Of a DNA stretch of 64,000 nucleotides, positions 26,600 through 34,741 are shown in pieces. The stretch is from assembly GCA_018222965.1 (NCBI GenBank), contig JAAEZH010000002.1, positions 1-64,000 on the forward strand. The letters are read 5' to 3'. A program made the position numbers and the translations under genes. How positions within the stretch are numbered: the first letter of the stretch is position 1; every line of letters begins with the position of its first letter. The notes under the pieces were generated by a model. The model was not told the origin of the DNA. It was given only the letters and a program-made list of their open reading frames with translations, and did no database searches. This stretch comes from Bacteroidota bacterium. Its GTDB lineage: Bacteria; Bacteroidota; Bacteroidia; Chitinophagales; Saprospiraceae.

Positions 26600-27325
26600 C
26601 TACTCATTATACACTTCAATCACTCCACCGCGATAAATGACGTACGGGCCTTCAATTGCTTTGAGTTCTTCCTCCGAAGGCAATCCAACCAAAAAATAGT
26701 TGCCTTCCTCCGGACGAATCTGTTTGGAGAAAGCGCTGCCAAGGGTGTTGTTTGCTTCATCGCGTTCTTCTACCTCGTTGTTGGGATCGGCGATAAATTC
26801 CAGGGCGTAAGCACCGGTTGTGTTTACATCGATTACCCGCAAAAACTCCGTGCTTTCTCCCGGGGAGAGGTCCGGTAGTTTTTCAATCGGACCGTCATCC
26901 ACATAGGTGCCGCCGCCTCCGGATTCAGTTACTTCCACAAAAGCCTGAGCAGAAGGACCGCGAGCAGTTTCGGTGTCAGTAGGCGATCCGTTGTTTCTCA
27001 AGAAGCGGATGCTTTTAATATTGCAGGGGAAATTTGGGTCACAATTTAAATACCAGGGGTATCCCAGACAATCGTTGAATCGTTGTTGGAAGGGTTGCCA
27101 GTAAAGCACCACTTCCTGCGGATAACCATTAAAAGGGAACTGGGCATTGGGCACCAGATAGAAGTTGCGGGTATCCACATACTCCTGTGTTCCCGTACAG
27201 GTATTGTTGATGTAATCAAAATCGGAGAAGCCCAGATCCGGAGCCTGCTTGTCTCCAAATAATGAACATTCATCACAACTGGTAAGCAAAAAAAGCAAAC
27301 CAAAAATTGGTAGCAGTTTTTTCAT
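26600..27325 (-). CDS. Lipoprotein with CARDB-like domain
   Basis: A 241-residue predicted lipoprotein: MKKLLPIFGLLFLLTSC gives a clear lipobox (LTSC). The mature region has several Cys (CDECSLFG, CLGYPWYLNC, FPCNIKS) and, near 185-205, the sequence FIADPNNEVEERDEANN, which is the signature of CARDB/APHP adhesion-like domains (V.E.NE.NN). It is the downstream gene of a two-gene unit, with 11 bp between the two genes. Function unknown; cell-surface or periplasmic binding is an inference. Confidence 0.75.
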   Translation of the reverse strand: MKKLLPIFGLLFLLTSCDECSLFGDKQAPDLGFSDFDYINNTCTGTQEYVDTRNFYLVPNAQFPFNGYPQEVVLYWQPFQQRFNDCLGYPWYLNCDPNFPCNIKSIRFLRNNGSPTDTETARGPSAQAFVEVTESGGGGTYVDDGPIEKLPDLSPGESTEFLRVIDVNTTGAYALEFIADPNNEVEERDEANNTLGSAFSKQIRPEEGNYFLVGLPSEEELKAIEGPYVIYRGGVIEVYNE

Positions 27326-27336
27326 GGATTTGCCTT

Positions 27337-27906
27337 TTAGCGTAGTTCGAAAACAGCTTCAGTATCCAGGTTGGTTCGGCCATCAGGAGCCGGAAGAACT
27401 TCCACATATACCGAGGCTACATTATTGCCCCGGGGACGAATTTCAATCTCTTCTTTAAAGCGTCCGCCCAGGCTCCAGATGTTGTTAGATTCTGAGCGCT
27501 CGGCAACGAGAAAGGCATCGTCGGTGTAAAAATCGAATCGATAGCTGCCCGCTTCATTCGGCGTAAAGCCAACATCAAAATAGCCGTATTGGCTGGGGTC
27601 AATCGCATCCTGATTGAGCGGAAAAAAGTCATATGGCTGATACCCATTTCCCGAATCCAGGAATACTTCAATCAGGCTGGTAGTGGCTGCAGCGATTTCG
27701 GTTCCTGTACAATCATCCGAATCCGGATCGTTAAATACATCGGCAGCGAGGTCGATTACCTGACCGAGGGTAATTTGGTCCGGAGCTGTAAAGGCATCTA
27801 CAACCAGATCACATAAAGCCAGCAAGTCATCGCAGCAGGAGGAATTGGTAAAGCTGATGGGAATTAGGAAAAGAAGTGCAAACAAAGGGTTTTTAAATCG
27901 TTTCAT
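27337..27906 (-). CDS. Lipoprotein with CARDB-like domain, upstream partner
   Basis: A 189-residue protein with signal peptide MKRFKNPLFALLFLIPISF and an SSCC lipobox-like site. Near residues 130-150 DDAFLVAERSESNNIWSLG is the same CARDB/APHP-type end (AERSESNN) as in the following gene. It has a small N-terminal helical, Asp-rich part (LALCDLVVDAF). The two genes probably descend from one another or from a common cassette and are co-transcribed. No catalytic motif was seen. Confidence 0.7.
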   Translation of the reverse strand: MKRFKNPLFALLFLIPISFTNSSCCDDLLALCDLVVDAFTAPDQITLGQVIDLAADVFNDPDSDDCTGTEIAAATTSLIEVFLDSGNGYQPYDFFPLNQDAIDPSQYGYFDVGFTPNEAGSYRFDFYTDDAFLVAERSESNNIWSLGGRFKEEIEIRPRGNNVASVYVEVLPAPDGRTNLDTEAVFELR

Positions 27907-28009
27907 AAAAAGTAGTGTTTTGAGCCTTAAAAGTAAAAAAGAAACCAGAGAAGCGGGAATGCTTCATCTTCTACTATCTTTACGTTGATTAATTTTTGAA
28001 ATTAAATTT

Positions 28010-28405
28010 ATGTACAACCGAGCTATCGACATAAGTCTTTTACTCTTGCGCCTGGCCTTTGGCGGATTTATGATCCTGGGGCACGGCTGGCCCAAATTGA
28101 TGAAGTTTTTTAGCGACGGACCGATCCAGTTTGCAGATCCTTTGGGAATCGGAGCTACTGCATCCCTGGCGCTTGTCGTTTTTGCGGAGTTTCTTTGCTC
28201 CATGCTCGTCATGCTGGGAATTTTTACCCGGCTTGCCCTGATCCCGCTTATGATTACCATGTTAGTGGCTGTATTTGTGGCTAAGGCAGGACAACCATTC
28301 AATGAAATCGAAAAGGCACTTATGTTTTTTATTGCATTTGCTGCCTTGTTTATCTCCGGTCCGGGTTGGTACTCGCTGGATGGAAGACTCCGAAATAAAA
28401 TCTAA
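28010..28405 (+). CDS. DoxX family membrane protein
   Basis: A 131-residue inner-membrane protein with four hydrophobic segments. The N-terminus (LLLLRLAFGGFMILGHGWPKL) and the loop before the last helices (AKAGQPFNEIEKALMFFIAF) are typical of DoxX/SURF4-like proteins, which act as quinol-linked or membrane redox accessory subunits in several systems. It lies 8 bp before apbE on the same strand. The cluster continues to an exonuclease and the MbnP-like gene. Its specific role here is not known. Confidence 0.85.
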   Translation: MYNRAIDISLLLLRLAFGGFMILGHGWPKLMKFFSDGPIQFADPLGIGATASLALVVFAEFLCSMLVMLGIFTRLALIPLMITMLVAVFVAKAGQPFNEIEKALMFFIAFAALFISGPGWYSLDGRLRNKI

Positions 28406-28413
28406 GCTGATAT

Positions 28414-29502
28414 ATGCGTTATTGCTTTTTTACACTCCTTGTTTTATTCCTGGCCTCCTGTGCAGAAACAACCGTTGAATCGACTGAGTCGATACAGGTT
28501 CAGTTTAAAGGAGAAACGATGGGCACTTATTACTCGGTAAGTTACCTGGCAGCAGATTCCACCAGTTACAAAAAGGAATTAGACTCGATGCTTTTGGTTA
28601 TCAATGACGAGGTGTCGACTTATATTCCTACCTCAACGATTTCCACTTTCAATCAATCGGAAGAAGGAATGGATATAGGGGTAAACTACCAGGAGGAAAT
28701 GTTTAGTTCGCAGTCTGATGGTACCTGGCCGGCAAATATGCACTTTGCCCGTAATTATGTGTTGAGTGATCAGATTCAAAAACAAAGCGGAGGTGCCTTT
28801 GACCCAACCGTAATGCCCCTGGTTAATTACTGGGGCTTTGGGTATACCGAAAAAAAAGCGGTTACAGCTGTTGATAGTATGAAGGTGGACAGCCTGCAGG
28901 AATTTGTGGGTTTTGAGCATGTTTCCTATCAGGGAAGTCAAATTAAGAAGAGCAGTCCTGGTGTTCAGCTGGATTTTAGCGCTGTCGCGAAAGGGTATGC
29001 GGTAGATGAACTCGGCCGTTTTCTGGAAATGCAGGGCATCACAGATTATCTGATTGAAATTGGAGGGGAAGTGCGAGCTCGTGGCCTGAGTGCGCGTGGC
29101 GATTTCTGGCGAATAGGAATAAACACACCGACTGAGGATGCGACGGTAACCGACTATCAACTATTGGTAAATTTGAAAGACATTTCGCTGGCTACAAGTG
29201 GCAACTACCGAAATTATTACGATGTGGAGGGAGTAAAATACGCGCATACCATTAATCCCAAAACGGGTTACCCCGAACGCAGCTCGTTGTTGAGTGCATC
29301 CGTTTTCGCCAAAGATTGCGGGACAGCTGATGGATTGGCAACAAGCTTCATGGTCATGGGACTGGAAGCTGCGAAAGCATTACTGCCAAGCCTAAATGGT
29401 GTGGAAGCCTGTCTTATTTATGGCACTGCCGATGGAGGAATGGACGTATATATGACTCCGGGTATTGAGCAATTTGTAGAGCAAGCCCCAAAAAGTAATT
29501 GA
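28414..29502 (+). CDS. apbE: FAD:protein FMN transferase, lipoprotein
   Basis: A 362-residue ApbE-family enzyme anchored by a lipoprotein signal (MRYCFFTLLVLFLASC). ApbE uses FAD to attach FMN to Thr residues of target flavoproteins outside the cytoplasmic membrane, for example Nqr and Rnf subunits. Motifs seen: GETMGTYYSVSYL near the mature N-terminus, GGAFDPTVMPLVNYWGFG, LDFSAVAKGYAVDELG, IEIGGEVRARG, HTINPKTGYP and the magnesium-site region SVFAKDCGTADGLATSFMVMG. No Nqr or Rnf gene is in the window, so the target lies elsewhere. It follows doxX by 8 bp. Confidence 0.93.
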   Translation: MRYCFFTLLVLFLASCAETTVESTESIQVQFKGETMGTYYSVSYLAADSTSYKKELDSMLLVINDEVSTYIPTSTISTFNQSEEGMDIGVNYQEEMFSSQSDGTWPANMHFARNYVLSDQIQKQSGGAFDPTVMPLVNYWGFGYTEKKAVTAVDSMKVDSLQEFVGFEHVSYQGSQIKKSSPGVQLDFSAVAKGYAVDELGRFLEMQGITDYLIEIGGEVRARGLSARGDFWRIGINTPTEDATVTDYQLLVNLKDISLATSGNYRNYYDVEGVKYAHTINPKTGYPERSSLLSASVFAKDCGTADGLATSFMVMGLEAAKALLPSLNGVEACLIYGTADGGMDVYMTPGIEQFVEQAPKSN

Positions 29503-29529
29503 TTTTCACCCAAGCGACAAAACAATACA

Positions 29530-30357
29530 ATGAATTTTAAGCTGGACAGAGACCTTTGTTTCTTTGATATTGAGTCAACCGGACTCAATGTTATTCGCGA
29601 TCGAATCATTCAAATAGCCGTCATTCGCTACCACGCAGATGGTCGTCCGCCGGAAGAGTTGGAACTACTGGTTAATCCGGGAATACCCATTTCGGAAGAT
29701 GCGATGGCCGTACACGGCATCACACCGGATCAGGTAGCCAATAAACCTGTTTTTGCACAGGTTGCAGACCAGTTATATGCTTTTTTTGGCAATTCGGATC
29801 TGGCCGGGTACAATTGTTATCGTTTTGATGTGCCGCTACTGGTGGAAGAGTTTGCCCGTGTCGGCTATGATTTTGATATTGATGATCGCCGCATTATTGA
29901 TGCCCAGCGGATTTTCTACAAAATGGAGCCACGTACGCTCAAAGCCGCTCTGAAGTTTTACAAGGGTAAAGAAATAGAGAATGCGCACGATGCCATGGCT
30001 GATGTAAAAGCAACGGTAGATGTCCTGGCCGGTCAGATAGAAATGTATGAGAATCAGGATTATGAGGATAACGATGGGAATAAAGTTGAGAAACCGATCC
30101 GAAATGACATGCAATCCATTTACGAGTTTACCCTCGACAACAAAATGATTGACGTAACCCAGCGTTTGAAGTATAACGCCCAGGGTACAGTAGTCTTCAA
30201 TTTTGGAAAATACGTGGGCAAACCCGTAGCAGAAACCTTATACCACGACAGACAATATTATCACTGGATTCAGGATAAAGAGTTTTCTGTTCAGGTGAAA
30301 AAGAAGGTGACCATGCTACTCGAGGAGTACAAGAAGGAAAAGAAAAAGAATAAATGA
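29530..30357 (+). CDS. DnaQ-like 3'-5' exonuclease (DEDDh)
   Basis: A 275-residue cytosolic exonuclease. The DEDDh set is complete: D13 and E15 in FFDIESTG, D100 in GYNCYRFDVPLL, H153 and D158 in NAHDAMADV. Such proteins degrade single-stranded DNA or RNA ends, or proofread with DNA polymerase III. A C-terminal segment (about 205-265, GTVVFNFGKYVGKPVAETL and YYHWIQDKEF) is a known extension in Bacteroidota members and ends in a Lys-rich tail. It lies 27 bp after apbE. Its stop overlaps the next start by 4 bp (ATGA at 30354), so it is translated in one unit with the MbnP-like gene. Confidence 0.9.
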   Translation: MNFKLDRDLCFFDIESTGLNVIRDRIIQIAVIRYHADGRPPEELELLVNPGIPISEDAMAVHGITPDQVANKPVFAQVADQLYAFFGNSDLAGYNCYRFDVPLLVEEFARVGYDFDIDDRRIIDAQRIFYKMEPRTLKAALKFYKGKEIENAHDAMADVKATVDVLAGQIEMYENQDYEDNDGNKVEKPIRNDMQSIYEFTLDNKMIDVTQRLKYNAQGTVVFNFGKYVGKPVAETLYHDRQYYHWIQDKEFSVQVKKKVTMLLEEYKKEKKKNK

Positions 30358-31205
30358 GGAAGTTTGGGTTTCTGACCGGAATCGGTTTTTTGCTGGTCTT
30401 AACAACGCTTCTGGCGGGCTGCTATGAAAAAGAAGAAGGCTGTCTGGATATTGGAGCTACCAACTTTGATCCCAGTGCTGACAAAGCCTGTGAGGACGAT
30501 TGTTGCGAATATCCCCGGGTGGAATTGCGGGTCACCACCGTATTTAGCGACCGTACACTGACTGAGCCCCTTTCCTTTGCATTAGACAATTTTTATGAAG
30601 TGCCCGGAGTGGCGGGCGATTCCTTTTCGATTACCCGGCTGAGGTATTACATTTCTGATCTGGAGTTATTGTCCGGCAATGATGTTTTTCGGGTAACCGA
30701 TGAGCTGGAAATTGAGGTGAATGGAAGTAAAACAATCATAACGGATGATATAGGCATCTTAGAGCCCGGGTCCAGTCCCGGTTATTCTGTGGGAACCTTT
30801 CCATATCCGGGCTCCTACGATGGCTTGCGATTTAAAGTAGGACTTCCTGACCCAGTAAAAATGGGGGATCCGGCTTCGGTTCCTGCCGGACATCCTTTGA
30901 GCATCCTTGGTGATTCTACCCTTTGGCTGGAAGATGAGGGTTATATGGCCGCGTATTTAGAAGTCTTCCGGGAACCTGCCGCCGTGGATTCCATTCTGTT
31001 GCGTATTCCCGAACCAATCTTATTTGAATTTTTTCCGGAAAGCCCAATTGTCCTGACGGCAGGCTTTGATATTAGCCTGCAAATTCAAAATGACATCCGG
31101 CTTTGGTTTAAGGGAACAAACCCTAAAGTTGACCCGGTATCCACGTTGGAAGATAAAATTCAGGCTAATCTGTCGGGCGCTTTCCGCTTTACTGGTTTTA
31201 ATTAG
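30354..31205 (+). CDS. MbnP-like lipoprotein 1
   Basis: A 283-residue predicted lipoprotein (lipobox LAGC at about Cys23). After the anchor comes a Cys-rich segment GCLDIGATNFDPSADKACE...DDCCEYP (about 29-54), similar to the GCTDPNAxNYDPxA element of many Bacteroidota secreted proteins. The rest resembles the MbnP domain: RLRYYISDLELLSG (about 95-108), a GLRFKVGLPDP segment and the HPLSILGDSTLWLEDEGYMA segment (about 180-199), with W191 and H180. In methanobactin operons MbnP binds copper after a Trp is oxidised to kynurenine by MbnH; which Trp would be used here is inference. It overlaps the exonuclease stop by 4 bp. Confidence 0.75.
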   Translation: MRKFGFLTGIGFLLVLTTLLAGCYEKEEGCLDIGATNFDPSADKACEDDCCEYPRVELRVTTVFSDRTLTEPLSFALDNFYEVPGVAGDSFSITRLRYYISDLELLSGNDVFRVTDELEIEVNGSKTIITDDIGILEPGSSPGYSVGTFPYPGSYDGLRFKVGLPDPVKMGDPASVPAGHPLSILGDSTLWLEDEGYMAAYLEVFREPAAVDSILLRIPEPILFEFFPESPIVLTAGFDISLQIQNDIRLWFKGTNPKVDPVSTLEDKIQANLSGAFRFTGFN

Positions 31206-31228
31206 TTTTTAACTGTTCCCCCAGCAAC

Positions 31229-31271
31229 TATTTTTACGACAGAAACGTTATATGAAAGAACCTTCATATAA
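31229..31271 (+). promoter_or_regulatory. Possible promoter and hairpin between the MbnP-like genes
   Basis: TATTTTTA at 31229-31236 resembles the -7 consensus with one mismatch. TTATATGAA-AGAACC-TTCATATAA (31248-31271) is a perfect 9-bp hairpin just downstream, within the likely 5' leader of the second MbnP-like gene. This argues for a separate regulated transcript from 31322 on. Confidence 0.4.
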
Positions 31272-31327
31272 TGCCCGGAAATGTTTTGTGGCAATTCCTG
31301 GTCCTCAAAACTGTATAATAAATGAGC

Positions 31328-32083
31328 ATGAAAAAACTATTATTAGTCTTACCCCTCGGACTGTTTTTGTTGTCTGGTTGTGTAAAGGAAGAAGAAGTCG
31401 GCGGACTCGAGTTGAATTTTAAAGCTACCTGGGATGATGCTCCTCTGGTAATGCTAAACGAATACGACTACGAAGGCGGACTTAAAATGACTTTCCAGCG
31501 GTTTAACTTCTATATTGCCGATGTACAATTAGCTTCGGAATCTTCAACAGAAGATCTCATCGACATCGAATTTGTAGATTTCGATAATATGGCAAGCACA
31601 TCAGAAGCTGAGGCTGGTTATTCCTTTTTAGTGGATAATATCCCGGCTGGTGATTATGCTACCTTCCGTATTGGATTGGGGGTGCCTGCCGATCTGAATG
31701 CAACGGCAGATAGTGATTATTCTGGTTCGCATCCACTTGCAAGAGCCAGTCATTACTGGCCGGGTTGGGAGAGTTACATCTTTGCCATGATTAATGGTAA
31801 GGTTGATACGGATGGTGATGGCCAGTTTGATGACAGTTCGGTATTGTACCACACAGGTAGTGATGCCTGTTATCGATTGGTTGAGTATACCTTCCCGGTT
31901 CGTATTGAAGCAGATAAGGTGACGGATCTTGATCTTGTAGTGGATTTGCATCAATTGTTTGAAGACGGCAATGGGGGGTATATTGATATTTTGGAAAACA
32001 CCAACACGCATAATATTCAGGATTTGTCGGTTGCCAATCAGGTAATGGACAACTTTACACAGTCTTTGAAGATTGTATATTAA
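31328..32083 (+). CDS. MbnP-like lipoprotein 2
   Basis: A 251-residue predicted lipoprotein. I chose ATG 31328 (MKKLLLVLPLGLFLLSGC); an ATG at 31322 is also possible. The mature protein has MTFQRFNFYIADVQLASE (family sequence around the YY-S-L/ADVQL strand), FRIGLGVPADLN, and SHPLARASHYWPGWESYIF (HPL...W..W), then a D-rich insert VDTDGDGQFDDSS and SSVLYHTGSDACYRL. This pattern (HPL, two Trp close together, then HTG) is that of the MbnP copper-binding family. Candidate metal or kynurenine residues are W146 and W149 (numbered from 31322), with H137, H144 and H177. It stands 18 bp before the first diheme enzyme gene. Confidence 0.78.
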   Translation: MKKLLLVLPLGLFLLSGCVKEEEVGGLELNFKATWDDAPLVMLNEYDYEGGLKMTFQRFNFYIADVQLASESSTEDLIDIEFVDFDNMASTSEAEAGYSFLVDNIPAGDYATFRIGLGVPADLNATADSDYSGSHPLARASHYWPGWESYIFAMINGKVDTDGDGQFDDSSVLYHTGSDACYRLVEYTFPVRIEADKVTDLDLVVDLHQLFEDGNGGYIDILENTNTHNIQDLSVANQVMDNFTQSLKIVY

Positions 32084-32101
32084 AACCAGAAGAATTTAGA
32101 T

Positions 32102-33235
32102 ATGCGCCCAATTCTAAGCCTACTACTGATCAGCCTTTTCATACTTCCCGGATGTGAAGAAACTCCTGTGGTTATGGATGATGATAATCCGGTCATGGGA
32201 GACCTGGAGCATATAGCCTATGAGCCAATGCCCTATGACCTTCAGATTCCGGATTTCTTTCCCGAGATGATCATCCCGGAAGAAAATCCTTTGACAGTGG
32301 ATGGCGTAGAATTGGGCCGTTTTTTATTCTACGATCCAATTCTTTCCCTGGATAGTACACAGTCCTGTGCCTCCTGTCACCTGGTTGAGGGAGCATTTAC
32401 AGATAACCTGGCCGTGAGTTTTGGAGTTCAGGGATTGCCTGGAAAACGGAGCTCAATGTCTTTGCTCAATGTAGGGTATTACTACAACGGCTTATTTTGG
32501 GACGGTCGTTCGCCCAATCTGGAAGAGCAGGCTTTGCACCCGATTGAGGATCCCCTGGAAATGGATAACACCTGGGAAGTTGTAATTGACCGACTGCAAA
32601 ACCACGAAATTTATCCGGAAATGTTTCGGAAAGCTTTTGGCATCAAAGATCGGGAAGATATTGATCGGGATTTGGCGACAAAAGCCATCGCTTCATTTGA
32701 GCGAACACTTATTTCCGGGGGGAATTCAAAATACGATCGCAAGTTTCTCGCACAAGAGCCTGGTGTACCATTTACTGTGTCTGAATTCAGAGGTCGGGAC
32801 ATGTTCTTTGACGAATCGGAGGAAGGCTTACCCGATGCCCAGTGTTTCCATTGTCACGGCGGGGTTCTCCTTACGGTGAATGACTACCGCAATAATGGAT
32901 TGCAGGAAGTGGATGACCTGAATGATTTTGAAGATTTTGGATTGGGGGCCGTAACCGGAAAACTCATCGACAATGGGAAGTTTCGGGCTCCAACACTTCG
33001 AAATATTGCGCTAACGGCGCCCTATATGCATGATGGAAGTATCGAAACGCTGGAAGAAGTAATTGACTTCTACAATGAAGGCGTTCACTATGCAGACAAT
33101 TTGGATGAGAATCTGGTCATTCAGCCGCTCGGTTTGGATGAAGAGATGAAAGCCGATTTGCTGGCCTTTTTGCATACCCTTACGGATACGACATTTTTGT
33201 CAAATCCGGCTTATCAAAACCCCTTTGAAGAATAA
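32102..33235 (+). CDS. MbnH/MauG-like diheme cytochrome c peroxidase family enzyme 1
   Basis: A 377-residue lipoprotein (MRPILSLLLISLFILPGC) with two heme c sites: CASCH (residues 89-93) and CFHCH (248-252). The PF03150-type core GLFWDGRSPNLEEQALHPIEDPLEM and the KFRAPTLRNIALTAPYMHDGS segment are clear. The family includes bacterial diheme peroxidases, MauG (which oxidises tryptophan in methylamine dehydrogenase) and MbnH (which turns a MbnP Trp into kynurenine). Placing it directly after an MbnP-like gene makes an MbnH-type role the best guess. The next gene begins in its stop codon (TAATG). Confidence 0.85.
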   Translation: MRPILSLLLISLFILPGCEETPVVMDDDNPVMGDLEHIAYEPMPYDLQIPDFFPEMIIPEENPLTVDGVELGRFLFYDPILSLDSTQSCASCHLVEGAFTDNLAVSFGVQGLPGKRSSMSLLNVGYYYNGLFWDGRSPNLEEQALHPIEDPLEMDNTWEVVIDRLQNHEIYPEMFRKAFGIKDREDIDRDLATKAIASFERTLISGGNSKYDRKFLAQEPGVPFTVSEFRGRDMFFDESEEGLPDAQCFHCHGGVLLTVNDYRNNGLQEVDDLNDFEDFGLGAVTGKLIDNGKFRAPTLRNIALTAPYMHDGSIETLEEVIDFYNEGVHYADNLDENLVIQPLGLDEEMKADLLAFLHTLTDTTFLSNPAYQNPFEE

Positions 33236-34374
33236 TGATGGAATTTTGGCGGTGTTGCAAAAAGGGCGCAGTTATCATCAGCTCATTACTGATGCTGCTT
33301 GTGATTTTTGCCGCTTGTGAAGAGCCTGATCCGCCGGCATTCGGGGAAGACCTGAGTTCCTTTCCCTACAATCCTCAGGCTTATTCTATTGAAGTTCCCC
33401 AACACTTTAACCCGGTACCGGTTCCGGCAAACAATCCCATGACGACAGACGGGGTAGCATTGGGACGGTATTTATTTTACGATCCCATCTTATCTGTAGA
33501 TAGTACGATTTCCTGTGCGAGTTGCCACAAACAAGCATTTGCCTTTTCCGATAATAGCGCTTTGAGTATCGGCGTTGGAGATACTGAAGGAATTCGAAAT
33601 TCTATGTCACTGGCCAATGTTGGATTCTATGACGATGGCCTTTTCTGGGATGGCAGGGTAGGGACACTGGAGGAACAATCTTTGCATCCGATAGAAGATC
33701 CGCTGGAAATGAAGGACACCTGGAGCAATGTAGAGGACAAATTGAGGAGACACCCGGATTATCAGAAACGCTTTAGGGCTGCCTTCGGCATTGAGAATTC
33801 AAATGAAATTACGCGTGATCTTGTCACCAAAGCACTCGCTCAATTTGAACGTACACTTATTAGCGGTACTGCAAAGTATGATTTTTCAGAATTTGACTGG
33901 GGGCAGGATCAGCAGTTTTTTTCTTCTGCTGAATTGCGAGGTCGTAATCTTTTCTTTGACGAACCTTCTGATCCTAATGCCCCCCACCCGGGTTGCTCCC
34001 ATTGCCATACATCCGTTTTATTGACTACTAATGAATATTCTAACAATGGGCTGGATGAAGCTCCGGAGCTAACAGAATTTGATGATAAGGGCAGGGGAGC
34101 CGTTACCGGATACCTGATTGACAATGGAAAATTTCGGGTACCTACACTCCGAAATGTGGAGTTGACAGCCCCCTATATGCACGATGGACGCTTCGAGACG
34201 CTGGAAGAAGTGTTGGATCATTACAGTTCTGGTGGCCATTATGCTCCTAATCTTGATGCAAATATTACCGCATTTCCACTCACAGCCGAACAAAAATCCG
34301 ACCTGCTGGCTTTCCTAAAAACAATGACTGATACCGATTTTGTAGAAAATCCTGCTTTTTCTTCCCCTTTTTAA
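33235..34374 (+). CDS. MbnH/MauG-like diheme cytochrome c peroxidase family enzyme 2
   Basis: A 379-residue paralogue of the preceding enzyme. A basic, Cys-containing head (MMEFWRCCKK) precedes the signal helix ending IFAAC, a likely lipobox. Heme sites are CASCH (94-98) and CSHCH (254-258). The same blocks recur: GLFWDGRVGTLEEQSLHPIEDPLEM and KFRVPTLRNVELTAPYMHDGR. It starts at the last base of the previous stop (1-bp overlap), so the pair is translationally coupled. A start at 33238 would remove only one Met. Whether the two enzymes each serve one of the MbnP-like proteins is unknown. Confidence 0.85.
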   Translation: MMEFWRCCKKGAVIISSLLMLLVIFAACEEPDPPAFGEDLSSFPYNPQAYSIEVPQHFNPVPVPANNPMTTDGVALGRYLFYDPILSVDSTISCASCHKQAFAFSDNSALSIGVGDTEGIRNSMSLANVGFYDDGLFWDGRVGTLEEQSLHPIEDPLEMKDTWSNVEDKLRRHPDYQKRFRAAFGIENSNEITRDLVTKALAQFERTLISGTAKYDFSEFDWGQDQQFFSSAELRGRNLFFDEPSDPNAPHPGCSHCHTSVLLTTNEYSNNGLDEAPELTEFDDKGRGAVTGYLIDNGKFRVPTLRNVELTAPYMHDGRFETLEEVLDHYSSGGHYAPNLDANITAFPLTAEQKSDLLAFLKTMTDTDFVENPAFSSPF

Positions 34375-34555
34375 GGGAATAAAAAGCATATTAATTTTAA
34401 ATTTTTTTCACAAAATTTACTGAAAAACCCTTTCAGTTAAGGAGTTGTCGATTATTTTTTCTCACAATTGGTCGTTTTTGTACTTGTAACGACATGAAAA
34501 ACTCCCGATAATTGTATCATCAATCGTTGACAAGACAACGAGCTTTCAAATTTGG

Positions 34556-34575
34556 ATATGTTCATGGGATTATAA
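34556..34575 (+). repeat. 20-bp direct repeat with five-codon ORF, copy 1
   Basis: ATATGTTCATGGGATTATAA. It contains ATG TTC ATG GGA TTA TAA, a full ORF for MFMGL. A hairpin with G-T pairs and a T tract follows within 3 bases. Confidence 0.8.
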
Positions 34576-34577
34576 AT

Positions 34578-34616
34578 CCGTCAACAGTAGGAACTCCTGC
34601 TGTTGGCGGGGTTTTT
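34578..34616 (+). terminator. Terminator-like hairpin after repeat copy 1
   Basis: CCGTCAACAGTAGG and CCTGCTGTTGGCGG form a 14-bp stem with two G-T pairs, AACT loop, then GGTTTTT. It does not follow a protein-coding gene directly (the nearest ends at 34374), so it may end a small RNA or act as an attenuator. Confidence 0.65.
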
Positions 34617-34674
34617 AAAAAGCGTCAGGGGAAATTTCGCTTTTTGAAAATCAGATCTCCGCTGATTAAGATAT

Positions 34675-34694
34675 ATATGTTCATGGGATTATAA
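34675..34694 (+). repeat. 20-bp direct repeat with five-codon ORF, copy 2
   Basis: ATATGTTCATGGGATTATAA, identical to the copy 119 bp upstream, again with the MFMGL frame and again followed, 15 bp later, by a hairpin and T tract. Confidence 0.8.
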
Positions 34695-34709
34695 TTTGTT
34701 AATGGTGGT

Positions 34710-34741
34710 CGCGCTGAATTCTCAGCGCGGCTTTCTTTTTT
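34710..34741 (+). terminator. Terminator-like hairpin after repeat copy 2
   Basis: CGCGCTGA-ATTC-TCAGCGCG (perfect 8-bp stem) followed by GCTTTCTTTTTTT. It is unrelated in sequence to the hairpin after copy 1. Confidence 0.8.

Noticed and set aside
26343-26878. Overlapping open frames on both strands in the palindrome-rich patch
   Set aside because: They are composition artefacts: Trp/Ser/Cys-rich translations, no start context, and they cross the CARDB lipoprotein end.
31252-31430. Short frame upstream of MbnP 2 (MKEPSYNARKCFVAIPGPQ...) as a methanobactin precursor
   Set aside because: It has two Cys but not the CGSCYPCSCM-type core, its ATG is inside a hairpin, it overlaps the MbnP 2 start, and no mbnB/mbnC follows.
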